A DNA stretch of 64,000 bases from Cristatella mucedo (GCA_009760855.2 WPIO01000006.1:1019501-1083500); one strand, 5' to 3'; positions 37,365-49,070 are shown, counted from the stretch's first letter. Notes: generated by a model not told the origin, from the sequence alone. Made by a program: numbers and translations.

Positions 37365-37690
37365 AGCCAGCCGATGACCAACACCAACAGTTTATTACAC
37401 GGAGCAGAGGGTCCCCGTCACCCACTCGACTACCCAGTCTCCTCTAGCACGGCTGTCCCCAGGCCCACCCCGAGGATTCATCCGAGGCAGACCACAGCTG
37501 TGCATCGGCCGACCCTGATCGTGAATCCACCATCTGTTCACCACTGGGTGACCGGCGTGTGCCCACCTCACATCGCAGGCGGACCACAGCTGCGAACCGG
37601 CCCCTCTCAACGATGCTCCTAACTGCTATTCACCAGCAGTTTTAGCGGAGGAGCAGTACCGGCCTGCATATAATCGAACTATATTACAAT
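37365..37690 (+). repeat. dispersed repeat C, copy 1
   Basis: Shares with 38425-38710 the order: GCCAGCCGATGACCAACACC, ACAGTTTATTAC, CTGTCCCCAGGCCCACCCCGA, GTGAATCCACCATCT, TTCACCA..GGGT, GACCACAG and AATCGAACTA. The class is unknown. TTTATT is an AATAAA on the minus strand. Confidence 0.65.
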
Positions 37691-37979
37691 CAATAAAAAA
37701 TGCTAACTTTTAATTCCAGTTCGTAGCAGTCTGATGCAGTCCACGACGATCATGTGGATGCTGTCCCTGGCATGTCACTATACAGCCAGACATATCAAGT
37801 CTACATGCACGACAAGACTTTTCAGGCTAAACCGGCATTTGTAAGAATTCGTGGAGTTTGAAATACTTTGACCTCAGAAGGCACTTTTAATTTTATATTC
37901 ATGCATGTTTTCCCTGCTGAGCATTATAAAGCCTTAGTAAGGGATTAGTAGGACAACGCTAGCAGTAATAATTTCGTCG

Positions 37980-38025
37980 AGCGAAGGAGCTGTGTTGTAC
38001 CATGGTACAACACAGCTCCTTCGCT
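37980..38025. repeat. 46-bp perfect palindrome
   Basis: The left arm AGCGAAGGAGCTGTGTTGTA continues with CCA (37980-38002) and is followed without spacer by its exact reverse complement (38003-38025). Flanks show a further partial match (AATAAT to the left, ATTATT to the right). No coding frame overlaps. Confidence 0.97.
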
Positions 38026-38424
38026 TGATACCATTATTTGATTGCATTTCAATTCACTGCCTAAAAGTGAACCTCAATTTGGGAGAGTTTTAAGCAGCGC
38101 AAGGTAGGCAAGCCTCTTTGGAACATGCCGAGATATGCTCAAAAAGTTAGTTGCCTCTTTTGCAACTCTAAATTTTAGAGCCTTTGGCCATTGCTGCAAG
38201 AAACACCGGGCGGCCACGACGTGGCCTGGTATGCAATTTCAGTATTCTTCTACGTCACGTGATCTTCCTGGGGGAAATGAGACCGCCCAGGCGGGGCTCG
38301 CCTTCGGCTAGCCTCTGGACGAACTTCCGGAGGATTCGCTCCCTTAGCCTGCAAGCGTTTCCCTTCGCAGCCGTGCTCAGGCCGCCCGGAAGGCGCTGTG
38401 GTTTGGTTCATACATCTGAGAGCC

Positions 38425-38710
38425 AGCCCATGCCCAACACCGACAGTTTATTACCACGCACGGAGTCGGAGAGCGAACGGCTCCCCTCGGCCCCTGCTCT
38501 CGCTCGACCCCTCTCGCTCGACCCTGGCTGTCCCTGGGCCGACCCCGATGGTGAATCCACCATCTCTTCACCAGCGGGTTATCGGTATGTGTCAACGCCT
38601 CATTAGAAGCTGACCACAGATGTGCACAGGCCCCCATCTCGGGCATGCTCCCACCAGCTGTTGAGGAAAGGAGTGGTACCAGCCCGCATGCAATCGAACT
38701 ACAGGCGCTA
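38425..38710 (+). repeat. dispersed repeat C, copy 2
   Basis: Second copy of the 37365-37690 repeat about 1 kb away in the same orientation, with indels. It begins GCCAGCCCATGCCCAACACC and ends near GCATGCAATCGAACTACAGG. Confidence 0.65.
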
Positions 38711-38719
38711 CCGGGCTTC

Positions 38720-39905
38720 CAGGTTGGGAGGGGGCGGGGGGGGCTTTACGAAGGGTTCTCGGCCCTGGGGGGCGGGGGAGGGGCTCGAGCGGCTGAAGCT
38801 GCGACTTCGCGGCCACGCCCCTCCCATCCCGCCGAACCCCGTGGAGCGTACGTACGCCCTTCACATTGCTTCACGTTGTGGTTGGTTTTGAATACAACAA
38901 AAATCCGAACAGAAGACCAAATATCGTGATCGCACTGTGCACTTTGTGTGAACGCAGTTTAGATATCGCAAGAACGCGTGCTGCGAGCTCGCCTCCCGCG
39001 GCAGTAACGACCCAGCATCGCCGAGTCTGGCTGCCGGCGCGAAGAAGACGCCACCTCCATTCGCCGCTAGCTGCTGCGCTTGTCAAGACGACAGAGCGCG
39101 GAACGCGAGATCGCGCGCGCCAACCCGTCGCAGTGTTGAAGGCCGCGAGCGAGAATCGGTGCGACCGACAGCCCGTGCGAATCTCAGCCAGCCAAGCCGC
39201 AATGCTATTGAGACGCTCGCTCACTCGCTAAACTGGTACAGGATGGCGCTGCGCGGTGGGGCGGTGCACCACAACGATGCGCTGCGAGACTCGGCTACTA
39301 CCGGCGGGCGATCGGCTGTCGACGTCTTGAGCGCAGCCGGAGAGCACTGCTGAAGCGAGAGAGCGCTTCAGAGCGCGCCAGCGCACGCGACGAGCAGCCG
39401 CCGAACACCAGCGGCGAACGGCAGCCGGAGCTTCGCGGCGGAGCGAGAATCCTGGAGCTGCTCGCTACATTACCTGAGGAGGCACAGTCGGCGCACAATC
39501 GGCGCGGCCGCTTGGGTCCGCGCGTTCGCCAAGAGGGGGTTTGATTCATGCATCGCGAAATCCCGCTCTACGCTGCGAAGGCCGGGGGGGACGACTGCCG
39601 TCGAGGCTATTGAGCCGGTTGCTCGCTCGGCCTTTTTAATTTCTTAACAAAACGCACCGCAGTCGCGCGGACCTCGCGCACGCGCGCTTGAGGCGCAAAG
39701 CCGAATGCTGGCGCCCGAATGCTGCCCCCGAGCGAGCGTCCGGCGCTGACCTCGTTGGATGACATGGAATGATGGAATGGAGGCGCGAGCAGCGAAGTTA
39801 TCGCGAGAGCGCCTAGCTGCGCGCTAGCTGCTATCCGCGCCACCTCGGCTGGGTTACAGAGGCACGCTCGCGCGACAGGTGGTCGACGCCCGAACGCATG
39901 GTCAG
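38720..39905. promoter_or_regulatory. GC-rich and CpG-rich stretch
   Basis: A G-rich plus-strand tract (about 38726-38790, G runs of four to seven, possible G-quadruplex) is followed by CpG-dense sequence to about 39550 and mixed sequence after. No gene model. Confidence 0.3.
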
Positions 39906-39907
39906 TC

Positions 39908-40085
39908 GTAATGGCTCACTAGGTAAGGTGGTTGCTTTTCACGACCTCCGCCCCGAGGTCGTGGTTCGAATCCTGCGGTGGGCGATCCTTTATCGCCACT
40001 GCAAGCGGCGCTGATAGTCGCCAAGGCTCTTCTGTCGCTATACCAAAATAGGCTGTTAAATCAGCTAGTATTTATTTATTATTTA
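39908..40085 (+). mobile_element. SINE-B copy
   Basis: Motif order in the forward direction: TAATGGCTCACTAGGTAAGG (box A-like), TCGTGGTTCGAATCCTGCGG (box B), GGGCGATCCTTTATCGCCAC, CTGCAAGCGGCGCTG, AAGGCTCTTCTGTCGC, AGGCTGTTAAATCAGCTAG and an ATTT tail. Confidence 0.8.
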
Positions 40086-40089
40086 TTTA

Positions 40090-40860
40090 TCTATCCGCTG
40101 ACTGGTGGGCCAGCCGATAGCGCCGAACGAACGCCGGCCGGAACGACCGGCTGCGATACCGCATGTTATATTTGTGCGAGCAGTCGTGGACAGCAAAAGA
40201 CGGCTCGGACAGACGTCGTTTATAATAGAACAACGAGCCGGGCACGAACGGGCCGCCACGCTAGCCGACCAGCTACTGAGCGTACCCGAAAAATGCATCC
40301 GCTGTTCTCGGCCGGAATTATGGCGGCCGCCGGTCAGGTCGGCGGACGCGACTCTGCAGGTCGCGGGTTAAATACCAGAATCCGACAAAACTTGTCCTGC
40401 CTTCTCTTCGGTCGAGCGCCGCCGCTGCCCAATTCACGCTCTGTCGAAGCGTTTCGCGCGTGAATCTGGTCGGCGGCCAGACGCCGCGCGCGCCAATCTT
40501 GCATTCGCCTACTAAGCCACCCGCGCATTAAGCCAAATCAGCGAATTTGAGGCGCCGGAAGAAAGAAGAAATAGAAAAGCGAAATACTTCGCACGAAAAA
40601 AGCCAAAAGCGAGAAGATCTAAATTACGCGAGAAATGCTCAATACTTCGCGAGCGCGAAGTCCGCAGCTGCTCGCCGCGAAGCCGTCGGCTAGATGGCGC
40701 CCTATTGGCTGGTGCGCTCGGGCCCCGGCTACTCTAGCGAAGATCGCTATTTTCGACGCCCAACCGCTGGCGGCCGCACATCCGGCGGAGCTTGGCTACC
40801 CGGTCCTGACGCCATCTCGCGGTCCCCTCTCGAGACGAGCCGGCAAGCCGTTCGCCAGAC

Positions 40861-40951
<91 letters not shown>

Positions 40952-41150
40952 GCCGCTCCGGCGGTCCCGGTCGGCCGAGCGCGCGGGGCAGCCGCCGCGG
41001 CCGACGCCGCAGCCTGCGCGCGGCGCTGGCTCGTCACTGAGCGCGCGCGCATCATAATTTCGCTTATGACGACGCTCGCAGTCTCCAGCTAGTCGCGTGT
41101 TCAACCGAACAGCCAACATCCGACATTCTCCCGACCCCTCGCAATCCACA
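40090..41150. promoter_or_regulatory. CpG-rich block
   Basis: CpG-dense sequence around a CT microsatellite. It precedes the ATGAAGATCAG|GTACGT donor-like site at 41150-41161, a possible first exon. Confidence 0.3.
40864..40948 (+). repeat. (CT)n microsatellite
   Basis: Pure CT array of about 85 bases embedded in CpG-rich DNA. Confidence 0.95.
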
Positions 41151-41306
41151 TGAAGATCAGGTACGTTCTTTTGTCGAATTCCGGCGCACGGCCTCCGCCG
41201 GCTGACCGCGGCTTACTCTTACTCGCGGCCTGAGCGGAGACACTTGGGATGGCTAGTAATCACGACGGGTCGCTGCTGCTTCTGCTGCTTCTGCTCCTGC
41301 TATAGC

Positions 41307-41711
41307 CGCTGCAGCAGACTTCCCTGGCTGAGAGGCTGTTTCGTCTCGGGCACATCGCCGCAGCTGGATTGACGTTGACTCGAGCTCGCCTCGCCGATTT
41401 CAGATGCGCCCAGGCTCGGCGGCGGACAACCGATTCGGTCACGCTCGCTCCGCCATTGGTGCAACGGAAGATCCAAACGACCAGCGCCGTCGCTCCGCTT
41501 AAGAAGTGCAGCCGACGGCGAAGGAAGCCGCGCGTCTACGTGAACAGCCGTCAGGGCTGCAAGCGCCTGCACTGGGTGATGAGGAGCCACGCCCACGCCG
41601 GCCCACGCCGCCGGGCCGTCCGCCGCGAGCGAGTTGTGGCTGCTGCGCCGGCGGCCGTGCGCATCGTGGCCTGTAACGACGACGAGGCAGCCGAGGCGAG
41701 CTGTCGGCGTG
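41307..41711 (+). CDS. candidate internal exon, basic protein, unidentified
   Basis: A strong pyrimidine tract ending CTATAG precedes 41307. The frame then runs PLQQTSLAERLFRLGHIAAA through to a donor GTG|GTGAGA at 41711/41712. A second possible acceptor, GATTTCAG, precedes 41404. The product is rich in Arg and includes KKCSRRRRKPRVYVNSRQGC and KRLHWVMRSH. No domain is recognised. The ATG at 41150 followed by a GTACGT donor could be its upstream exon, but the phase fits only the 41404 acceptor. The region is GC-rich, so the model is tentative. Confidence 0.25.
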
Positions 41712-41924
41712 GTGAGATCACTCGCGGCGGGGTTTTGTCGCGGCCGCAGCGTCTGGCGTTAGCTTGGCGCCGCCGACGCGCCTGCGCGCGGATGCCCGGA
41801 GCCCCGAACGGCTTTCTCGCCTTCTTTCTCGCCTCTATCGCCCGGAGCTACCTAAGTTTGCAGAGCGTGTCCTCGAGACCGCGTGCTGAGGCCGCGTGCT
41901 TTATGCAGTATCCAGGTACTTGAC

Positions 41925-43080
41925 GCACGCAGACGGGCACGCCACGGCGTGCAGGTATACCGCGGCCAGCACGGATAGCCAGCAAGCAGCCAACGAGGGG
42001 GGAGGGTAGGAGGGGCGTTTGCCTTTTCCCCCTCCCCCCACTTAAGATGATCGGCACGACGCCGGCAGGCTGCCCAAAATGGTCATAACCCATTCGCACC
42101 GATATAATGACATTCGGAGAGCGGCTGCCGGGCTTGGAGAGCGACTCAAGGGGCGCGGCCGCGCCCCGGCACTCCCTCAACGCGTGGCGCGCCGAAGCGT
42201 TTCTTCGGAGGCGATTGATAAGCCCGGATCGCTCCGGCAGCATTCATCCAGATTGCCAGAGACAGAGAGAGAGCCAACGCTTTTTTAAGGGTTCGATAGC
42301 CACTTTTTTTTTATAGCGGTGCTTAAGAGTTATTCTCTTTTTCAGACAGTAGCGGCGGGTGGTACGTCCTCGGCGCGCCCTGCTCAAGGAAGGTTACAGT
42401 TCATTAAAGTGGTGGCAGGTTAAAATTTACCAGGAGGTAAATCGCGGATGACCATTTCGTACCTCCTTAAAAAGCAATGTTCCCACAATCACTCTAGTGG
42501 GGGAGCGGCGGAGGAACTCGGAAGCAAGACTTGGAGTAAAACTGACAGTGTGCACTTGCTATAAGATGGAAGACCAAAGTAAGACACAGGCAGAACAGTT
42601 GCTGGACAGAGCCAAGATTCGCCGTGCAAATGCGGCTTAACTGAACGGGTGAGGGGGGAGCGACTGATCGCCCAACGTACGCTATCGAGTCCTCCTAGCA
42701 TGCCTGGCGTGCAGCTCGTGGTTTATCGCCGCGAAAAAGCGGGTTGCTTTCGACCAGAAGAGGGCTGGAAATCCCGAAAAAGCAATCAAAAACGACGGCG
42801 GTTCACGCACGCAGGCTGTGGCGTTTATTGGCCTACGCGTGACTTTCTCGTGACCCACCCCCTCCACCCGCCCGTCCGCCTGCTCTCCCAGCCAGCGCGC
42901 CCCGGATTTGCGCGCTGCCCTACGCTAGGATGCACTCACACAGCGGCACGAACCTGCGCTTGGCTGCACCGCCGTAGTCTGACACGTCAGCAAATGAACC
43001 GCGCAGGCCGAGCGAAAGAAGCGCAGAGCAGAAGCTGCGCGCGGGCGGCGCCACGGTGTAGATGCGGTCGAGTCGTGCAC
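41925..43080. other. no gene recognised; possible intron of the 41-44 kb gene
   Basis: Mixed composition with a C-rich tract at 42030-42042. Frames are short apart from a 144-codon plus-strand frame at 42649-43083 without recognisable content. Confidence 0.3.
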
Positions 43081-43106
43081 TAACGGCGACGCCGCGCGCT
43101 CTCTCG

Positions 43107-43902
43107 GCTGTCGGCAGTCTCGGCGGCGGAAGTGCAAAGCGAAACGTTCACTCCGACGACAGCACCGGCGGCGCCGTCGACGTATGCCTCACCGCGACGG
43201 CGATGGGAACGGTCGCCAGGCGAGGCGGACTGGATGGCCAGCCAGCGATCGCCGAGCGGCGCCGCGACGCCCGTCGGAGGCCTCACGGCGGCGAGCAGCG
43301 CCGTCGGCTCCGAGCCCTCCGCGTCAGAACGCGACGAGGCGGCGGCGAGCGGGTCTGCGAGCAGCTCCGACGATTACTGCGAGGAGAGCGACGACGACAC
43401 GCTCGGCTCGCGCTTCGGCACCCCGTTCGGCAGCGAGGCCACTCCTCTAGGCGGCGCCGCCTGCGACGATGGGGCGCCGGCGACGACCGACTCGCAGCCG
43501 CAGCCGCAGCCGCAGCCGCCGCCGCCGCAGTCGTCCGTCGTGCCGCCTGCGATAGGAGAGCACGTCGACGGAAACATTCGCTCGAGCGGCTGCGAGCGGC
43601 TAGCGGCCTCCGTCGGGCGGCAGGCTAGCAGCGGAGCTCGAGCATCGGCGGACGCGAGCCTCGTTCTGGCCGCAGCGGCGCGAGCGGCAATGGCGACGCC
43701 GCCGGCTGGCCGTCGGCGGGCAGCAGAGCGAGCGGCGATCCGCATCGCGGAGAGTCTTCGCTTAGGCGCCTGCGCCGCAAAGCGTCGCCGGTTAGGGCGT
43801 GGCGGTCGGTGGCGGCCGCGGACTCTCTTGGCCATCAACGTCAGCTCCGCCGCCTCCGCCGCCTCTACCGCTGCCGCTGCCGCCGACCAGCCTTCGTCCT
43901 AG
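43107..43902 (+). CDS. candidate terminal exon, Ser/Asp/Gln-Pro-rich protein, unidentified
   Basis: The frame is open from just after an in-frame stop at 43081 to TAG 43900-43902, about 270 codons. An acceptor CGGCAG could open it near 43107. No convincing ATG starts it, which suits an internal or terminal exon. The product has an acidic patch (SSSDDYCEESDDDTLGSRFG), a QPQPQPQPPPP run and an Ala/Arg-rich C-terminal half. An AATAAA about 160 bases after the stop supports a gene end. No domain is recognised; a nuclear or scaffold role would be guesswork. GC-rich composition lowers certainty. Confidence 0.35.
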
Positions 43903-44061
43903 TGACGGGGGTGGCAGGAGCTGGCGGGGAGAAGGCTGACTGGCTCGGCCGGCAGTGGTCGTCTCGCGCGCGCGCTCCCGCGGTCGCGCTGGTGACGTTG
44001 CCAGTCGTTCGAGACGGAACGCCAGCCCACCGGAGGGCTGCGAACCTGCAGTTTTGTTTGC

Positions 44062-44067
44062 AATAAA
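44062..44067 (+). terminator. poly(A) signal
   Basis: AATAAA follows the 43.9-kb stop by about 160 bases in otherwise GC-rich sequence, so it is unlikely to be a chance AT-rich string. Confidence 0.4.
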
Positions 44068-44589
44068 GGCGAAACATCGCCGGTTAAATCGCACCTGAAT
44101 GCGAAGACCGTCCGTCGGCGGCCCACTAGCGACGGCAGAGGGCGACGCGGGCGGAGGGCTCACGGGGCAGACTAATGAGGCGGTGTTGGGCTGTTTCTGC
44201 TGTGAAAGCCCGCCCCCTTCAGTCTGAGCCCATACTCCCCAGGAGCCATATACACGCTCGATAGCCTCTCATGTGCTAGCTAGCAGGATTCCGCGGAGCC
44301 GGACGCGGGGAGCGGCGCGAGAGGCTTGCGGTCAGGTGGCTCGCCGCCAGAAGCGCAAAAAATTCGAGATGCATCTTCTGAGAAGAGCAAGCATTTCCTT
44401 CAATTTAGATGCGACCATATATTATGCGATATATGTATATATATATATATATATTATGCGATAGGGGACCAGCTCGCCTAGCTCGCACATTAGGGGACGG
44501 CGGTCTGCAAAGGGACTGCCGTTTTTTATAAGGGGTTATCATCTTTTTCTTTTAGATATATTAAATAGGTAATTATGTTTTATATTATT

Positions 44590-44763
44590 ACTAATAATAT
44601 ATTTGTAGAGCGCTTTCTCAGAACTGAATCTCTTTCTAGGCACTCTACAGATGCTGTATAGCAAGCATTACCAACCATTCATTCGTACCATTTCCTTTGC
44701 AGCAAGCGTAAAGCCCATAGAAAGAGATTAAGTTCTCTGAGGGCGCTTTATTAAGTGCATTGC

Positions 44764-44799
<36 letters not shown>

Positions 44800-44925
44800 T
44801 ACTAGTATTATTGACGGTAACCGAAAGCAGCAGGCATAGTGTAAGCAGGTATATGCACTCGAAGAACGAGTCACGAAGACTCACCAAATGCTGTAGTAAA
44901 CAGGTGAGTTAAAAAGCCTTTTTTT
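44590..44925. mobile_element. head-to-head LINE-A tail fragments
   Basis: A minus-oriented tail (44590-44655, GAGCGCTTTCTCAGAACTGA) abuts a plus-oriented tail (about 44660-44815) ending in a 40-base ATT array. Another minus-oriented 3' UTR piece (44815-44920) follows. Confidence 0.65.
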
Positions 44926-45525
44926 AGATAAGCTTAGAAAATCTGACTGTACGACGTTTCTTCAGCGCTTGTTTCAAACTCTCTCAATTGGAGTGGAATT
45001 TTCCTTTTTTTTAACGGTTCGGTCTATAGAGGTTTCAGCGCATTCGGCGAGAAGCTTCGGGCTCGATAAAATTTGATACGAACAGCCTTTGTGGAGAGGC
45101 GCTCGCTGACAGCTTCATCGTGTTTCGCTCCAGAGGTAGTCCATTTTGTTTTTTAGACGCGTCCACCTTAATCTGCTACGAAAGATGCCTTTCGCGTGTT
45201 CTGGCTCTCGGAATGGCGAGGGAGGAGGTAATAATCTCTTAGTAGACACCATTTAAAGGCTGCCGCGCTGCGCTCTTTCGGCGCGCAGATTCGTGCTCGC
45301 CAAAAGAATGTGACAGAATAACTTTTCTAGATAGGCCGAAGAGCCCTTCCGGTCAATGATCCTTCAGCAAGCAGAATAAGAGTGTTCTCCCGAAAGAGGA
45401 TGCCAGTCCTCTCAAGTGAAGGCCTTTGGATGAGGAGCTAACGAGGTCTGAAGAGAGCACAGCATCGCAGAGGCTGGTCTCCACTTCCGGCCCCACAGTA
45501 TCCGGATGTAAGCGGCTGCTAGCGG
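44926..45525. other. intergenic, no gene recognised
   Basis: Only short frames without family resemblance. Confidence 0.35.
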
Positions 45526-45529
45526 CACT

Positions 45530-45600
45530 CCCTAAAGCGCCCAGAGAGAGATTGAGTTCTCCGAGGACGCTATATCGAGTGCATTATTATTATTATTCCT
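45530..45600 (+). mobile_element. LINE-A tail fragment
   Basis: TAAAGCGCCCAGAGAGAGAT, TGAGTTCTCCGAGGACGCTA and GTGCATTATTATTATTATT match the LINE-A terminus. Confidence 0.7.
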
Positions 45601-46220
45601 TTGGTTCTCCAGCTCCGCTATCGCTCGCTCGGGCAGCCAGCGGCTCGTACGTTCTTTTCGATTAGAGAGTGAGAGAGTACGTTTCTACATCGACCTGTAC
45701 ATTTTAAACAACACGGCGTGGCGAGTAGCCAAAGGATGGTAGCATTCATCTTAGCCGTTAGCATTCTTCTTTCATGCTCTAGAGTGGCAACGCAGTGCGT
45801 CATAAAATGTATGCATCCGCCGTAACTTCGCAGGCCACATAGACTGTCACTCTCACGTCGCTCTGGAGATTTTGTCGCTGAGATTTTCCTTTGGCGTACT
45901 GTGACAGCCGTCCGCACGACCTGCCGTCGAGCTGGGTAGGGTGACCGAGCAACTAGCTGGCTCCAACACCAATCACTTTATTCGCCGCAAACCGCACCGG
46001 CCACGCCCAGTCAACGCACTCTAGAGCACGCTTCCAGCGTCGAGGGATCCCGCCCTTCTTTCCCGTCGTACTCCGTCGGCTCGTCCCGTCCGCTTCGTCG
46101 GCTCGTCCCGTATGCGGGAGCTAAAGATTTCACCTCGCGCTACAGAGAGCGGGTGCGAAGCTTCGCTGGGTGAGGAGGGAGTAGTAAACAAGTAGCAGCG
46201 CAGTACGGCCGGAAAAGGGG

Positions 46221-46228
46221 TATAAAAG
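46221..46228 (+). promoter_or_regulatory. candidate TATA box
   Basis: TATAAAAG in the context AAAAGGGGTATAAAAGGGCG. No coding frame follows; a partial SINE-B begins about 30 bases later (about 46255-46330). Confidence 0.3.
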
Positions 46229-46254
46229 GGCGAAAGTCTGAGCAGTTGGCAGCT

Positions 46255-46330
46255 CTTCACGACCGGTCGTGAGCTTGAGTGGGCGATCCTTCGCTGCCAA
46301 CTGCAAGCGGTGGCGATAGCCGCTAAGGTT
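46255..46330 (+). mobile_element. partial SINE-B copy
   Basis: CACGACCGGTCGTGAGCTTG, GTGGGCGATCCTTCGCTGCC and CAACTGCAAGCGGTGGCGAT match the middle of SINE-B. The head and 3' end are absent. Confidence 0.6.
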
Positions 46331-46889
46331 CATGCGCCGCACAGAGACGAATCAGTTTATGTAATCAAACGCTGTGACACCAAGCACTCGCCGGTACACG
46401 GACTAAGAAAGGCAGACACCGAGGGGGGCGGCTTCAACGCTGGCGTATTTCGTCAACGCTTGCAGCGTTACACGTCACAGCCGCTCTTCCCTCCGTCCTG
46501 CTTCCCGCAGCCTTCTCCTGTCCGGGTCATGATTCACCCTCATAAAAACGTTAACTCATTCAGATATAAACCCATAAGCAAATAAAGCCACTAACACGCA
46601 AGAAACCATAAAACCACAGTTGAATCAGCTTAGGTTCCTCGCAGACGGCCACAACAGTTCAGAGACAGCCATCCGGAAACTAGAGGGCCGGATCACTTGG
46701 CCGCTCTCCGCATTGGAGCGAACATTAACCGATGCGAACTCACGTTAGACCCGACGCGCATTGCAAGTTGCATTTACAAATTATTTTTCCGATGATTTGC
46801 CCCTCCTTTAATTCCACGTCGTGCATGACGCACCTTACTCTTGAGCTTTGCGCACGATTCCATTCAAATTCTGGCGTCCAGCCAGTATG

Positions 46890-47370
46890 AGTTTCGCTGA
46901 CCCACAGGGCCTATCACGGCCTGGCTCCTCCTTATCTAGCTGAATTGCTGCACCAGTTTCAGCCTCCTTGTGTCCTCAGTTCCTGTATGGAAAATAAATT
47001 ATCTGTTCCATTCCTTCAATTAAAAACCGTTGGCGTTAGAAGCATTTGCTCTGCAGATCCTAGACTGTGGAACTCACTTCCGCGATTCTTACGCAACAGC
47101 AACTACTCCTGCTGCCGACTATGGCACATTCTTTCCAGCGGTCATGAGCTCCTACTTCCATGCTACTCACTACCTCAAGTACTTTCCTGAATCAGCTATG
47201 CTGCCCACTTTCCTTTTTTTAGCGTGAGATCAAGTCTTTTGGCAGCAAACTGCATACCGAAAGCGGATTGGGCTGTGAGTGCACTACAGAAAACGTTCCT
47301 GTGCTCCTGCGCTACACCCACTCAGTCTGTGTGGCGTTGTGGAGTTGCAGACGGAGGTACATTACATTAC
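46890..47370 (+). pseudogene. LINE-B C-terminal fragment
   Basis: Encodes GLAPPYLAELL-like, then LHQFQPPCVLSSCMENKLSV, PFLQLKTVGVRS and DPRLWNSLPRFLRNSNYS, and ends in the LINE-B 3' motif GGAGTTGCAGACGGAGGTAC. 5'-truncated and frameshifted. Confidence 0.8.
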
Positions 47371-47379
47371 ATTGCGTAT

Positions 47380-47560
47380 CTTCTTTGCTGAAGGAGCTGC
47401 AATGGCTGCCGGTTAATTCATGAATACAAAGAGAAGTTTCCTATTTGACCGCAAGTCCCGCCAATGACTGGCTCCTTCCCGCTTAGCTGAACTGCTGTAC
47501 CAGTTTTAACCACTTCGTGCGCTCCCGTCCTCTACGGTCAGCTTGCTAAGCAATCGGGAC
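47380..47560 (+). pseudogene. second degenerate LINE-B fragment
   Basis: CTGAAGGAGCTGCAATGGCT and CTTAGCTGAACTGCTGTACC echo the KEL.WLPV and LAELL segments of LINE-B. Heavily decayed. Confidence 0.55.
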
Positions 47561-47599
47561 AGACATGAAGGATTCGGCTGTATCGCGATGCACTTCCGG

Positions 47600-48360
47600 T
47601 AACTTCGATTGCACCTACTCAACGTCGAGCCCCTCGCTGAAAACATGACTGCGGGCCTAATTAGAACGCTGCGTCTTACTCCTAGCTCGCAAGTTATTTG
47701 TGTTTTAATTGACTCTCATTTCGAGGCTGCCAAGTGTACTTTTCCTAATTGCACGGCGAACTGCAGCAATGCTCTCCATGCCGGACTATTCACATTTTGC
47801 CATGCATGTTGCGTGCGGTTGGCATTCCTTAAATGCACATCTTGTGCCAAAACCTCTCTTCCGACGGAGAAAATTCTGCAGTAGCACCCGTTTGCCACGA
47901 CAATCGAACAGGTTCCCTATTTTCACACTGGATAGAAATAATTGAATTACGCATTAAAAAAGTCTCAAAGACAGGCAAGCACGTGATTCGAATCTTTAAA
48001 GATGTGTTTGGAGCTTCTCAAGAAATAGTAGTATTGTTTGAAGTAAAGCCGTCGAAAGTGTGCGATCATATCGACATTATCTCAAGCATTATGAGATAGT
48101 GAATGAGCGAGCTACAGCAGTACGCTACGGCATAGTCCACCCGAACCGTTTATCTGTCAATGTAGTTCATCTAATCTCGACAAAACATTCTAATCATCCA
48201 TGCACTGGCTTCGGCATTTAGTCCTATGGCAGATGGCCTCCGGTAGCTCTGCAGTTTGAAACGTATGCTGATATTCATCGTCACTAGTTTGTCAGTTACA
48301 GAGCCTCGATTTCGTTGCATGGCCAGTAGCAGGTCATGCCAGTCTGTGCTCGACAAGGTT
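47600..48360. other. unassigned; short frames at 47609-48099
   Basis: Two overlapping plus-strand frames look somewhat protein-like: one Cys-rich (47609-47884) and one Ile/Lys-rich ending CDHIDIISSIMR (47833-48099). I recognise neither. They may be part of a decayed mobile element. Confidence 0.25.
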
Positions 48361-48389
48361 GACTTCTCAGCAAAAGATGCGCACCTTGA

Positions 48390-48960
48390 CTTTCTTTAGG
48401 CTCTGGACCTGAGGTCACCTAGGGAATTTCGTGACGTCATTTAGTAGTGAGTTCCAGAGCTGGAATCTTACGAGCTGAGGGCATGCCCTCCAAAGAACTT
48501 GAGACTGGCTATGGGCATCGGTAAAAAAGAACTTGAGTCAGAGCAGTATGCATCACGATGTGAACCCTGTTTGGGAAGTGTATCAGGAAGGTAGACTGGA
48601 GCTAGACAATGGATCTAAAAGTGAGTGACAAACCCATTAGTCGGTAGGCTGCTTGATCGGGCAACCGTAGCCGATGGATGCCGAGTGGTTTAATGTATCG
48701 GTGTAATCGCTGAATTGTTCACCAACTGTAAAGGTCTTATGCACAGGTACGATGACATGCAAGCGGTGAGCTACAAAAACCCGACGAGATGTAGCACCAA
48801 ACTTGCGAAATGTTATCTATCAGTTAGTTGGCCGAGTTGATAGAAGAGCTTACATGATCATCTAAAGAAAGGCCATTTTGGAACGAAACGCTCAGATTTC
48901 TCGCAGCAGCTGCATGGCATAAGCTACGGAGTCCACTTAAAGGATTGACTTTCAAATTGC
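48390..48960 (-). pseudogene. degenerate LINE-A fragment
   Basis: On the plus strand GTGAGTTCCAGAGCTGGAAT, GCCCTCCAAAGAACTTGAGA and AGGTAGACTGGAGCTAGACA parallel the reverse of the NLKSFGDRAFSS..WNSLP region seen at 36650 and 59555. Too decayed for a frame. Confidence 0.6.
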
Positions 48961-49070
48961 TGAGTGGCATTGGTTTGGCCATATACTGTAAGTTGGTTTA
49001 TCGGGATTCATCTGAGAAAGTGTACAGCCATCCAAGCGGAAATGTCAGTATTTCATTCTGCAAGAAAGTT

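Noticed and set aside
41249-41306. Short frame starting MASNHDGS and followed by ten leucines, resembling a signal peptide
   Set aside because: A TAG stop follows at once; the leucines come from the CTG/CTT pyrimidine tract of a probable splice acceptor.
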